Positions 38,086 to 47,015 of a DNA stretch of 64,000 bases are shown here, piece after piece (positions within the stretch are counted from its first letter, which is position 1; every line of letters starts with the position of its first letter). The notes under the pieces are model-generated. The model saw only the letters and a list, made by a program, of their open reading frames with translations. It ran no database searches and was not told where the DNA came from. The position numbers and the translations under genes were made by a program. The stretch is from Paraferrimonas sedimenticola (GTDB lineage Bacteria > Pseudomonadota > Gammaproteobacteria > Enterobacterales > Shewanellaceae). The stretch spans positions 248,001 to 312,000 of the forward strand of contig NZ_NRIR01000001.1 of the NCBI RefSeq assembly GCF_002282855.1. The letters are read 5' to 3'.

Positions 38086-38517
38086 CTATTGCGCAGGCTG
38101 CGCCACGTAGGGCTGCTCCATCGAACAGTTAAACACTTCGGTTTCCACCACGATAGGTTCCCAGTAGCCCGGTCCATCGGCGTTCGCTGCAACAAATCGC
38201 GCCACTAAGTGATAGCGAAGGTTGGGTTTTAAATCGAGCTCCATGGTTTCGAAATGACGCTGCTCTGGCGCTACCCCAAGCTCGGGATGGTCGATAAGTT
38301 CCACCAGCTGTAAAGTCACTTTACCCGGCGCTAACTGATACATGGGACGCGACATTACCGGTTTGTCATTGATGGCGGTGACCAATAGACGAAAGTGGTT
38401 TTGTTCAAGCTCTGGAGTTTGATAGCTGGCGATTATCGAACAAGCGTTGCGCTCGGCTTTAGTGGCACAGCCACTAAGCAAAAACAATCCGACAATTAAC
38501 CAGCTCCAGTGCTTCAT
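38086..38517 (-). CDS. hypothetical lipoprotein, 143 aa
   Basis: Lipobox LLSGCATK after a typical signal peptide. The mature part is beta-rich (FRLLVTAINDKPV, APGKVTLQLVELID, LKPNLRYHLVARFV), suggesting a small Ig-like or lipocalin-like fold. No family name is assigned. Its ATG overlaps the gshA stop by 4 bp, so the two are probably cotranscribed. Confidence 0.75.
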   Translation of the reverse strand: MKHWSWLIVGLFLLSGCATKAERNACSIIASYQTPELEQNHFRLLVTAINDKPVMSRPMYQLAPGKVTLQLVELIDHPELGVAPEQRHFETMELDLKPNLRYHLVARFVAANADGPGYWEPIVVETEVFNCSMEQPYVAQPAQ

Positions 38518-40097
38518 ACTTTAGCCAACGCCTTATCAAAATAGTCGCTTAAGAAGTCGTCAAAGCTGCCTGTATCGGCAGCTTCACGCTCGCTCTGCGC
38601 TTGATGAGAGCTCGCAGCCGCCCCCTCAAAATCTGGCTGGTGCCAGTGACGGTACGAATACTCACTCAGACATTGGTGATAGCCTTTGGCCAACTTCATT
38701 GCCCATTCACTTTGCGAGCTACCACTGCCTTTCAGTTCAGACAACAAACGACCGGACAAGGTCGACTCGGGCTCATCCACACTGATGCGCCAGGTCGCCA
38801 GAGCATCGGCGTATGGCGTGGCCGGATTAAAGCCATCGAGCCACTCAGCCACCAATGCGAATTGATCAAACAGCTCAGCCAGCCAGTTGCGCAGCGACAC
38901 GCTCTCGCCGTTTTTAGTCAACTGCAAACCCGGTTGTCGACCGCGCAAAATCACCGCCTGTAAATTGGCTTGGATCTCAGCCTCTTCTTCACTGCTGATG
39001 TCTGCTGATGGAGTCATCAAAGCAGTAAGCAATAGCAAATCCAGCACTCGAATCTGATCAGGGCGAATGCCCATTGGGCTAAATGGATTTACATCCAGCG
39101 CGCGAACTTCAATGTATTCAACCCCAGCTCGAGCTAGCGCCTGTGACGGGGTTTCACCCGCTTGGGCCACCCGTTTGGGTCGAATTGGCGCGTACAGCTC
39201 GTTTTCGATTTGCAGCACGTTGTCGTTCAATTGGCGATATTCACCGTCAACTTTTACGCCGATTTTGGCGAATTCTTCGCTAGGTTGACGAATGGCGCGA
39301 TTAACCGAGGTCAGATACTGGTTCAAGCCGTTGTAGCTGATGCCTAGGTTTTCTTGCTCTTTGTTGGTGTAGCCCAGATCGCTCATGCGCAATGAGGTGG
39401 CGTAAGGCAAATACAGGGTTCCCGGCGGCAAAGTCTCAAATGGCAGATTTGGCTTTTTGTCACCCAAGAAAGAGCGACACAGTGCTGGCGATGCGCCAAA
39501 CAAATAAGGTAGTACCCACACCCAGCGGCGATAGTTACGAATTAGACCAAAATAGCCTTGCGAGCGATACTCATCCAACGACAGTTCAGAGCCGGAATGC
39601 TGGTGCAGCGCTTGCCATAACTCTGAGCTAATCGAAAAGTTGAAATGCACTCCAGAGATAATCTGCATCGGCGCGCCGTACCTGTGGGTCAAGCCTTCGC
39701 GATACAAAGTCTTCATCCGACCGCCGTGGGAGCTGCCGTACTGAGCTATCTTGATATCTTTGGGGTCGCTTACCATACAAGGCATGGACAGTGGCCACAG
39801 CCATTGGTGTTGTAAGGTCTCTAAGGTGTACTTGTGAATGTCCCCTAGCCTGTCCATCAGTTCGTTGACCGAATCGCTGACCGGGGTGATGAACTCCAGC
39901 AAGGCTTCGCTGTAGTCAGTGGTGATCCATGGGTGGGTCAAGGCGGAGCCTAGCCCGTGCGGGTGCGCATCTTGCGCCAACTGACCGTCGTCGCCCACTC
40001 GTAGGGCTTCACGCTCGACCCCGCGACTCAATCGGGTCAAGGCTTTCGCATTGTCCCGGGTCGCCAGTACTGCCAGCGTGTCGGATAAGGAGTTCAA
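38514..40097 (-). CDS. gshA: glutamate-cysteine ligase
   Basis: Type-1 gamma-glutamylcysteine synthetase, first step of glutathione synthesis. The family N-terminal motif SRGVEREALRV, then LGSALTHPWITTDYSEALLEFITP and ISGVHFNFSIS are intact. TTG 40097 (MNSLSDTLAVL) gives 527 residues, close to the 518 of E. coli. The open frame reaches ATG 40163 and would add 22 residues (PWGKGAKLIQWPRAYNKRI), so the start is not certain. Confidence 0.95.
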   Translation of the reverse strand: MNSLSDTLAVLATRDNAKALTRLSRGVEREALRVGDDGQLAQDAHPHGLGSALTHPWITTDYSEALLEFITPVSDSVNELMDRLGDIHKYTLETLQHQWLWPLSMPCMVSDPKDIKIAQYGSSHGGRMKTLYREGLTHRYGAPMQIISGVHFNFSISSELWQALHQHSGSELSLDEYRSQGYFGLIRNYRRWVWVLPYLFGASPALCRSFLGDKKPNLPFETLPPGTLYLPYATSLRMSDLGYTNKEQENLGISYNGLNQYLTSVNRAIRQPSEEFAKIGVKVDGEYRQLNDNVLQIENELYAPIRPKRVAQAGETPSQALARAGVEYIEVRALDVNPFSPMGIRPDQIRVLDLLLLTALMTPSADISSEEEAEIQANLQAVILRGRQPGLQLTKNGESVSLRNWLAELFDQFALVAEWLDGFNPATPYADALATWRISVDEPESTLSGRLLSELKGSGSSQSEWAMKLAKGYHQCLSEYSYRHWHQPDFEGAAASSHQAQSEREAADTGSFDDFLSDYFDKALAKV

Positions 40098-40181
40098 AAG
40101 GTTAATTCTCTTGTTGTAGGCACGAGGCCACTGTATCAGTTTTGCACCTTTGCCCCAAGGCAAACGGCGGTAAAATAACGC

Positions 40182-40213
40182 AAAAAGGGTTCAGGCGCAT
40201 TGCACCTGAACCC
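40182..40213 (-). terminator. rho-independent terminator after the M16 protease gene
   Basis: On the minus strand GGGTTCAGG and CCTGAACCC pair around nine bases and are followed by five T. It lies 23 bp past the protease stop. Confidence 0.9.
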
Positions 40214-40235
40214 AATATGGGGGCGGTTTGCCGCA

Positions 40236-43082
40236 TTACAAGCTCATGGTCTCAATCTGAAAGCCAAGTTGCTCGAGACTCGGTCCAATAACCCCTTTGT
40301 CACCCACCACAATGACAACCATATTGCTCAAGTCCAACTCGCGCTTGGCCAGCGCATCAATCTCACCTTTGCTAATGGTTTCAATGATTTTAGACTGCTG
40401 GTCGATGAAATCTTTGGACAGCTGATACTTTTGTATCTGACGCACAAAACCCGCTTTTTGATACGGAGTTTCGTACTTCAACGCCTGTCCTTGAGAAATC
40501 GACGCGCGCATAAAGGCCAGCTCATCTTCACTAATGCCACCATCGCGATAACCGTTGATCTCGTTGACCATCTCTTGAATCGAGGCGGCCGTCACTTCGG
40601 TGCGTACCGAGGCACCAGCGGCAAAACGACCCACTTCTTCGTTGCCTGAGAAGTAAGAACGAGCGCCATAAGTGTAGCCTTTGTCTTCGCGCAAGTTCAT
40701 ATTGATGCGACTGTTAAAGGCGCCGCCCAGGGGATAGTTCATCAAGCGCGCTTTAAAGTAATCTCCGGTGGCGTCAAACGGCATGGCTACGCGAGTAATA
40801 CTCACAACCGACTGAGCCGCACCCGGCTTGTCGATGAGATACAGAGTGCCGCCTTTGAGCTCGGGCAAGGCCAGCGGTGAGGCGACAAATTCCTCGCCAC
40901 CACGCCAGTCGGCAAGGAAGCCGAGCTTGGGCAGTATCTGTTGCTGCTCAAGATCGGAAACCACCACCACTTGAGCTTTGGCGGGTTGATACTGCTCGGC
41001 GTAAAAGGCTTTGACTTGATCGACCGTCAGCCCATTCACAGTCTCTAGAGTACCGCTCGATGGAAAGCCTAAAATTGACTTGTCGCCGAATAGAATTTTG
41101 CTCGATGCGGTACGAGCCATCCAGTTCGGGTCTTTGGCATTGTGTTGCAAGCCCTGTAGCACTTGGCCTTTGACCCGAGCGAAATCGTCTTGGGCAAATG
41201 CCGGTTGTTTTAGACGCTCTTCAACAATGGCCAAGGTGGCATCGAGGTTTTCGGTCAGGGTGGAGATCCGCAACGTAGAGTTGCTAGCGCCGGCGGAGAA
41301 GCTCACGCTCGAACCCAGTTTCTCAAGCTCAAGGGTTAGTTCCTCGGCGCTGCGTTTGAGCGAGTCTTCGCTCATCATGGCGGCTGTCATGCTGGCCACA
41401 CCCGCTTGCTCTAGCGCCTCCATGCGATGCCCACCGGCAAAGTACACCATGACCTCGGTGGTCGGAGTCTCAGTCGATTGAGTTCCCATCACAGCAATAC
41501 CACTGGCCAACTGGGTTTGCCACAAGCTCGGTACGGTTAAGCTGGGATTGTCGCCCGCTGATGGCATCACACTGCGATCAAAGTTGTCGACGATTTGTGC
41601 TTGCTCAACGTCTTTGGCATGGCCACCTTTGGCGGTCAGCGGCGCAGGCGCTTCAAAGTTGTCCGGCGCGGCAATCAAGGCAGTTTGCCCTTCGGGTACC
41701 ACGCTCATCAGCACCATAGGCTTGTCTTTGATGTACTGATTGAACACCCGCATCACGTCGGCTTTGGTCACCGCGTCGTAGCGGTCGAGCTCTTCTTGAA
41801 TCAAGTTGGGATTGTCAAAGAAGGTTTGGTTGTAGGCAAGCTTAGACACCTTGCCGGACACGCTTTGCAAACCAAAGATAGTGCTGGCGCGGAAGTTAAC
41901 TTTAGCTTTAAGAAGGTCATCGTCGCTAACACCGCGGCTTTCAAACTCGGCAATCGAGGCGCGGATAGCGCTTTCCATGTCCGCCAGTTTTGGTGAAGCG
42001 GCAGGATTGGCCAGCGCGTAAAAACTAAAGGTACAAGCCAACTCTTGGCAAGGATGGGAGCTACCCGCTTGCACTGCAGCGCCCGATTTCACCAAGTTTT
42101 TGTATAGCAACGAGGTTTTACCGCCGCCGATAATGCCTGCCAGCAAGTCCAGCGCCGCTTCGTCTTGGTGACGCGCGTAGACCGTGGGCATAGTCATCAT
42201 CAGCAAGGGCAAGTGAACCTTGTCTTCCATTGATATGTAGCGGTCCTTATCCAAGGTGACTAAGTCCTTAGACATATTGGTCACTTCAGGGCCGCGCGGA
42301 ATGTTGCCAAAGTACTTTTTGACCCAGGCCAGAGCTTGAGCATCATCAAAGTCTCCACCAATGGTTAGCGTGGCGTTGTTGGGACCGTACCAACGAGCAA
42401 AGAAGCTGCGCACGTCTGCCACTTCGGTGGCATCGAGGTCCGCGGGCCAACCAATCACGGGCCAAGAATACGGGTGCCCTTGCGGATAAAGTGCTTGTGA
42501 CACGCGCTCGTACATGCGGCCGTAAGGACGATTGTCGATGCGCTGCGCCCGTTCGTTTTTCACGGTTTCGCGCTGAATTTCAAACTTCTCGGAAGTAATT
42601 GCTGGCAGCAAGAAGCCCATGCGGTCCGCTTCAAGCCAAAGCATTTTCTCGAGCTGGTTTTTGGGCACTGTCTGAAAGTAGTTGGTGCGGTCTGAGTTGG
42701 TGGTGCCGTTCATGCTACCACCGGCTTCGGTGACAATTTTAAAGTGCTCGTCATCGCCAACGTGTTTTGAACCTTGGAACATCATGTGCTCAAACAGATG
42801 AGCAAAACCCGAGCGACCGGCCTCTTCGCGGGCCGAGCCCACGTGATAAGTCATGTCGACATGCACCAAAGGGTCCGAGTCGTCTTTGGCCAAAATCACG
42901 GTCAAGCCATTGTCGAGTTGATACTTTTGATAAGGGATTACCAGCCCGCTTGGGTTGCTGGTAACGCTTTCTTGCAGAGTGATGCCAGCGGGAAGGCTGG
43001 TTTGTGCTGGGTCTGGCGTTCCTGTGCCAGAGCATCCGGTAAGCACTACGGCCGCAATTGCAGCCACTGTCCATAGTTTCAT
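40236..43082 (-). CDS. M16 family zinc metallopeptidase lipoprotein
   Basis: 948 residues with lipobox VLTGCSG. The inverted zinc motif HLFEHMMF (HxxEH) lies in the first M16 domain, with the distal Glu in ETVKNERAQR. A second M16-like half (from about residue 510) lacks the motif, as in pitrilysin-type two-half enzymes. The C-terminal R/Y pair (YTYGARSYF) is present. It probably degrades peptides at the outer membrane or in the periplasm. Confidence 0.94.
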   Translation of the reverse strand: MKLWTVAAIAAVVLTGCSGTGTPDPAQTSLPAGITLQESVTSNPSGLVIPYQKYQLDNGLTVILAKDDSDPLVHVDMTYHVGSAREEAGRSGFAHLFEHMMFQGSKHVGDDEHFKIVTEAGGSMNGTTNSDRTNYFQTVPKNQLEKMLWLEADRMGFLLPAITSEKFEIQRETVKNERAQRIDNRPYGRMYERVSQALYPQGHPYSWPVIGWPADLDATEVADVRSFFARWYGPNNATLTIGGDFDDAQALAWVKKYFGNIPRGPEVTNMSKDLVTLDKDRYISMEDKVHLPLLMMTMPTVYARHQDEAALDLLAGIIGGGKTSLLYKNLVKSGAAVQAGSSHPCQELACTFSFYALANPAASPKLADMESAIRASIAEFESRGVSDDDLLKAKVNFRASTIFGLQSVSGKVSKLAYNQTFFDNPNLIQEELDRYDAVTKADVMRVFNQYIKDKPMVLMSVVPEGQTALIAAPDNFEAPAPLTAKGGHAKDVEQAQIVDNFDRSVMPSAGDNPSLTVPSLWQTQLASGIAVMGTQSTETPTTEVMVYFAGGHRMEALEQAGVASMTAAMMSEDSLKRSAEELTLELEKLGSSVSFSAGASNSTLRISTLTENLDATLAIVEERLKQPAFAQDDFARVKGQVLQGLQHNAKDPNWMARTASSKILFGDKSILGFPSSGTLETVNGLTVDQVKAFYAEQYQPAKAQVVVVSDLEQQQILPKLGFLADWRGGEEFVASPLALPELKGGTLYLIDKPGAAQSVVSITRVAMPFDATGDYFKARLMNYPLGGAFNSRINMNLREDKGYTYGARSYFSGNEEVGRFAAGASVRTEVTAASIQEMVNEINGYRDGGISEDELAFMRASISQGQALKYETPYQKAGFVRQIQKYQLSKDFIDQQSKIIETISKGEIDALAKRELDLSNMVVIVVGDKGVIGPSLEQLGFQIETMSL

Positions 43083-43120
43083 AAGCGCCTCAGTATTTTT
43101 CGAAATGATGTGTGTTGTCG

Positions 43121-43546
43121 CTACCCCACCCAGTGCAGGGTTAGCGCCGCTAATATCCAGTAACGTACGCCTTTACCTATCAAGATCATCACTGAGCTTA
43201 AGGCAACCGGCCATTTAAGCCAACCAGCTAATAAACATAGCAGATCGCCGACCACCGGAGTCCATGCCAACAACAGGCTCCAAACGCCGTAGCGATTAAC
43301 CCAGTTCATCGCAGTTTGCTGGCTTTTGCTTAGGTTGTCACCGGGCTTGAATTTCAACCGCCCCAGATAGCCAAGACCATAGCTGGTTAACGAACCTATG
43401 GTGTTGCCCAAGGTGGCAACGATCAGCAAAGCTGTGGTGTCTTGTTCACCACGCAGCAGCAGCCCCACCAACATGGCCTCTGAGCCCCCGGGTAAAATGG
43501 TGGCCGATGCCAGTGCTGTGATGAACATTAAGCCGAGTTCGGCCAT
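43121..43546 (-). CDS. yqaA: YqaA family (SNARE-associated/DedA-like) membrane protein
   Basis: 141 residues with four to five helices. The family segments TILPGGSEAMLVGLL, LGNTIGSLTSYGLGYL and AWTPVVGDLLCLLAGWL are present. E. coli YqaA has almost the same length. DedA relatives move polyprenyl phosphates or phospholipids across the inner membrane; the role of YqaA itself is not established. Confidence 0.9.
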   Translation of the reverse strand: MAELGLMFITALASATILPGGSEAMLVGLLLRGEQDTTALLIVATLGNTIGSLTSYGLGYLGRLKFKPGDNLSKSQQTAMNWVNRYGVWSLLLAWTPVVGDLLCLLAGWLKWPVALSSVMILIGKGVRYWILAALTLHWVG

Positions 43547-43903
43547 CGAGTAATTCCTGTGAGTCTTTTGAAGTTTGCGCAGTCGATCAGTCTAACCAAT
43601 CCACTAGCGCTGCCTAAGGCTAACCAAAAGCCCGCCCAGACCCAAGGAATTTGCAATCCAAACAAACAATAACCGGTCTATTTTATTATCGCCATCAGTG
43701 CCCAATGGGTATTTGTAACCTGATGTTTAACTTGTGCTAATGCACGCGCAAAGAGTTCCATCGATTGGCTATATGATATAAGGTTTTGAGATTGTGTTGA
43801 GCATACAGTCTTTTTAGACTGCCCTGCTCGCCATCTGCCTTGGCGGCGCCGGAATGCAAGTTCATGGGCGATAATTAATAACGAGACGCAAAAGACTGAA
43901 ATT
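43547..43903. other. gene-free gap between divergent yqaA and the symporter gene
   Basis: Promoter region for both directions. No repeat, terminator or convincing open frame is seen; the long minus-strand frame entering from the right is the antisense of the symporter gene. Confidence 0.5.
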
Positions 43904-45172
43904 ATGATGAGTAAACTGTGGGCCATGCCCTTTTGGCAAAAAGTACTAGTGGGCTTTGGCTTAGGTATTCTGGCAGGTGTAGTGCTGGGCGAGCAGGCCA
44001 CCGCGCTAAAACCCCTGGGTGATGCCTTTATCGCCCTAATCAAAATGCTGGTTGCACCTTTGGTGTTCTTTGCCATTGCCGTGAGCTTCACCTCGATGGA
44101 CAACAGCACCAACTTTAAGCGTTTGGGTGCCAAGACCATAGGCATGTTCATGCTAACCGCGACGATTGCGTCACTGATTGGTCTGGGTATCGGCAGCCTC
44201 TTGGACTTGGGCGCTGGCGTGCAGCTACAAGCCGCCGAAGTTAAGGAGCGAGTGATCCCTAGCTTCTCACAAGTGCTCATCGACATGATCCCGGTGAACC
44301 CCATTGCGGCACTTGCCGAGGGTAAAGTGCTGCAGATCATCGTGTTCGCAATTTTGGTGGGCATCTCGGTGAACGCCATTGGCGAGAAAGGCGAGCCGAT
44401 GAAAAAGCTCATCGCTTCTGGCTCAGAGGTCATGTATCAATTGACTCGCTACGTGCTAAAGCTAACCCCAATTGGCGTGTTTGGTTTGATGGCCTGGGTG
44501 GTTGGCGAGTACGGTCTGGCGACGCTACTGCCACTGTCCAAGTTCATTGTGGCCATTTACATCGCTTGTCTTATCCACATTATCTTTGTCTACGGTGGCA
44601 TGATTAAGTTTGTCGCCAAACTCAGTCCGATTCAGTTCTTCCGCAAAGCCATGCCGGCGCAATTGGTGGCCTACACCACAGCCTCAAGCTTCGGTACTCT
44701 GCCTGTGACTAACCGTTGTGCCACCCAAGGCATGGGTGTTTCGAAGAAGTATGCCAGCTTTGTACTGCCTATGGGTGCGACCATGAACATGGATGGCTGT
44801 GGCGGTATTTACCCGGCGATTGCGGCGATCTTTATCGCTCAGCTGTACGGCATTCCACTGGATTTTGGCCACTACGTGCTGATTATGGTGACCGCCACTG
44901 TAGCTAGCATAGGTACCGCTGGTGTTCCAGGTTCTGCGATGGTGATGCTCACCGTGACCCTAAACGCCGTAGGCTTACCGCTGGAAGGCATTGCCTTTAT
45001 CGCCGCGATTGATCGAGTCATTGACATGATGCGTACCGCAACTAACGTGACTGGCGATATGATGACCTCGGTTGTTGTGGGTCGCTCTGAAGGTTTGCTG
45101 GATGAAGTCGTGTTTAACAGCGAAGCCCCGGCGAGTGAAACCCCAGATGAGGGAAAAGCAAGCGCTGCTTAA
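43904..45172 (+). CDS. dicarboxylate/amino acid:cation symporter (DAACS family)
   Basis: 422 residues. The serine-rich hairpin TTASSFGTLPVT, the NMDGC motif in TM7, the second hairpin GTAGVPGSAMVM and the substrate-binding TM8 DRVIDMMRTATNVTGD are all in place. These identify a glutamate/aspartate or C4-dicarboxylate:Na+ or H+ symporter of the GltP/DctA group. The Arg in TM8 favours an acidic substrate. It is monocistronic with its own terminator. Confidence 0.92.
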   Translation: MMSKLWAMPFWQKVLVGFGLGILAGVVLGEQATALKPLGDAFIALIKMLVAPLVFFAIAVSFTSMDNSTNFKRLGAKTIGMFMLTATIASLIGLGIGSLLDLGAGVQLQAAEVKERVIPSFSQVLIDMIPVNPIAALAEGKVLQIIVFAILVGISVNAIGEKGEPMKKLIASGSEVMYQLTRYVLKLTPIGVFGLMAWVVGEYGLATLLPLSKFIVAIYIACLIHIIFVYGGMIKFVAKLSPIQFFRKAMPAQLVAYTTASSFGTLPVTNRCATQGMGVSKKYASFVLPMGATMNMDGCGGIYPAIAAIFIAQLYGIPLDFGHYVLIMVTATVASIGTAGVPGSAMVMLTVTLNAVGLPLEGIAFIAAIDRVIDMMRTATNVTGDMMTSVVVGRSEGLLDEVVFNSEAPASETPDEGKASAA

Positions 45173-45226
45173 CGCTTATCACAAAGGTTCACAGCCGTGA
45201 CAATTGAGGCTAAGCTTACTTAAAAA

Positions 45227-45245
45227 GGCCCCGCTGGGGCCTTTT
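45227..45245 (+). terminator. rho-independent terminator after the symporter gene
   Basis: GGCCCC-GCT-GGGGCC then TTTT. It lies 54 bp past the stop codon. Confidence 0.9.
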
Positions 45246-45270
45246 AAATCTGTTTGCTCAAGGAGTTAGT

Positions 45271-45444
45271 GTGACGCGCCTATTTTTAATACCACTAATA
45301 ATCTGTATAGGCTGGACGTTATTTTTGCTGGCCAATGGCTGGAGCATAGAGCAAGGCAAGAAAGGTTATTTCATCATCATCGGCGCCAGTACTGCGATTA
45401 TTGGCTTTTTGTCGCTGATGTTGTGGCTGACTCAATATCAGTAG
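45271..45444 (+). CDS. small membrane protein, 57 aa
   Basis: GTG 45271 is preceded by AAGGAG at six bases. The protein reads MTRLFLIPLIICIGWTLFLL, then a short charged loop (SIEQGKKG) and a second helix (YFIIIGASTAIIGFLSLMLW). It has two membrane helices and no recognised family. It is bounded by the symporter terminator before and its own terminator after. Confidence 0.6.
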   Translation: MTRLFLIPLIICIGWTLFLLANGWSIEQGKKGYFIIIGASTAIIGFLSLMLWLTQYQ

Positions 45445-45462
45445 TTGGCCGTGCTAAGCGCC

Positions 45463-45490
45463 TAAAAAAACCGCCTGTTGGCGGTTTTTT
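45463..45490 (+). terminator. rho-independent terminator after the 57-aa gene
   Basis: AACCGCC-TGTT-GGCGGTT followed by further T; the A-run before it makes it potentially bidirectional. Confidence 0.85.
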
Positions 45491-45514
45491 GTTGGCTAGC
45501 TTATTAGAAACGGA

Positions 45515-45850
45515 GAGCTGTCATTCCCTCTCCGCGTCTGTCATTCCCTCTCCGCGTCTGTCATTCCCTTGAAAAAGGGAATCTAGCCAATTGCAACCAG
45601 CAACTAGGTAGATCCCCAGTCAAGCTGAGGATGACGGTAGTGGGTAGCGCTTGTCATTCCCTCTCCACGTCAGTCATTCCCTTTCCGCGTCTGTCATTCC
45701 CTTGAAAAAGGGAATCTAGCCAATTGCAACCAGCAACTAGGTAGATCCCCAGTCAAGCTGAGGATGACGGTAGTGGGTAGATCCCCAGTCAAGCTGAGGA
45801 TGACGGCTGCGGACAAAGGGATGACGGTGGCGGCCAAGGGAATGACACCA
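45515..45850. repeat. dRS3-like cluster containing a ~95-bp direct duplication
   Basis: The segment from TCCGCGTCTGTCATTCCC through ATTCCC-TTGAAAAA-GGGAAT and the inverted GATCCCCAGTCAAGC arm to GACGGTAGTGGGTAG occurs at about 45551-45647 and again at 45687-45780. Additional truncated half-units flank both copies. It fills the gap between the 57-aa gene and the end of oadB. Confidence 0.88.
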
Positions 45851-45875
45851 GCGCGCGAGGAAATACCTGAAGGAT

Positions 45876-47006
45876 TTAACCCAACACCGCCAGCAAAATA
45901 CCCGCAGCTACCGCTGAACCCAATACCCCAGCCACGTTCGGTCCCATGGCGTGCATCAACAAGAAATTCTGCGGGTTGGACTGCAAGCCCACCTTGTTGA
46001 CCACACGTGCCGCCATAGGTACCGCGGACACCCCAGCTGCGCCCACAAGCGGGTTGACCTTGCCTCCGCTCAAACGACACATCAGCTTAGCCATCAAGAC
46101 ACCGGTTGCGGTACCAATACCAAAGGCCACCGCACCTAAGCCCAAAATACCTAGCGTCTCCAAAGTCAGAAACTTCTCGGCCGAAAGTCTTGAGCCCACA
46201 CCCAGGCCTAAGAATATGGTAACTATGTTAATTAACTCGTTCTGCGCGGTTTGGGATAAGCGCTCGACTACGCCCGATTCACGCATCAGGTTACCCAGAC
46301 AGAACATGCCCACCAACGGGGTTGCCGCCGGCAAGAACAAGATAGTGGCGCCAAGCACGGCGAGCGGAAACAGTACCTTCTCGGTTTTACTTACTTCGCG
46401 AAGCTGCTCCATTTTGATTTCGCGCTCGGCTTTGGTAGTTAGCGCCTTCATGATTGGCGGCTGAATGATAGGCACCAACGCCATGTAGCTGTATGCCGCG
46501 ACTGCGATGGCACCAAGCAAGTCCGGACTCAAGCGACTGGCGAGGAAAATCGCGGTGGGCCCATCGGCACCGCCAATGATGGCAATCGCCGCCGCGTCTT
46601 GCAGACTGAATTCAAACCCTGGCACTAAATTCAGTCCAATCGCACCAAGCAAAGTCGCGAAAATTCCGAACTGAGCGGCAGCACCCAACCACAGCATTTT
46701 TGGGTTGGCAATTAGCGCACCAAAGTCGGTCATAGCACCCACGCCCATAAAGATCAGCAGTGGGAATATTCCCGTCCCCACACCAACCGAGTAGACGTAA
46801 TACAACAAACCACCGGGATCAGTGAAGCCGGCGTTTGGAATATTGGCCAGAATCGCGCCAAACCCCATAGGCAATAGTAGCAAGGGCTCAAAACCCTTGG
46901 CGATGGCTAAAAACAGCAGACCACAGCCAACACCAATCATCAGTATTTGGCCAAGTTCAAAGTGAGCGATGCCCGTCTCGCTCCAAAAGGCGATTAATCC
47001 TTCCAT
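45876..47006 (-). CDS. oadB: oxaloacetate decarboxylase Na+ pump, beta subunit
   Basis: 376-residue membrane subunit with about nine helices. The conserved Asp region [17 protein letters not shown] carries the Na+- and proton-binding Asp, and [22 protein letters not shown] matches the family. It decarboxylates carboxybiotin while exporting Na+. It lies 9 bp after oadA in the oadG-oadA-oadB operon. Confidence 0.97.
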   Translation of the reverse strand: MEGLIAFWSETGIAHFELGQILMIGVGCGLLFLAIAKGFEPLLLLPMGFGAILANIPNAGFTDPGGLLYYVYSVGVGTGIFPLLIFMGVGAMTDFGALIANPKMLWLGAAAQFGIFATLLGAIGLNLVPGFEFSLQDAAAIAIIGGADGPTAIFLASRLSPDLLGAIAVAAYSYMALVPIIQPPIMKALTTKAEREIKMEQLREVSKTEKVLFPLAVLGATILFLPAATPLVGMFCLGNLMRESGVVERLSQTAQNELINIVTIFLGLGVGSRLSAEKFLTLETLGILGLGAVAFGIGTATGVLMAKLMCRLSGGKVNPLVGAAGVSAVPMAARVVNKVGLQSNPQNFLLMHAMGPNVAGVLGSAVAAGILLAVLG

Positions 47007-47015
47007 GTGAGCTCC

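Noticed and set aside
43678-44433. 251-residue minus-strand frame
   Set aside because: Antisense of the symporter gene, with Ser/Pro-rich shadow composition.
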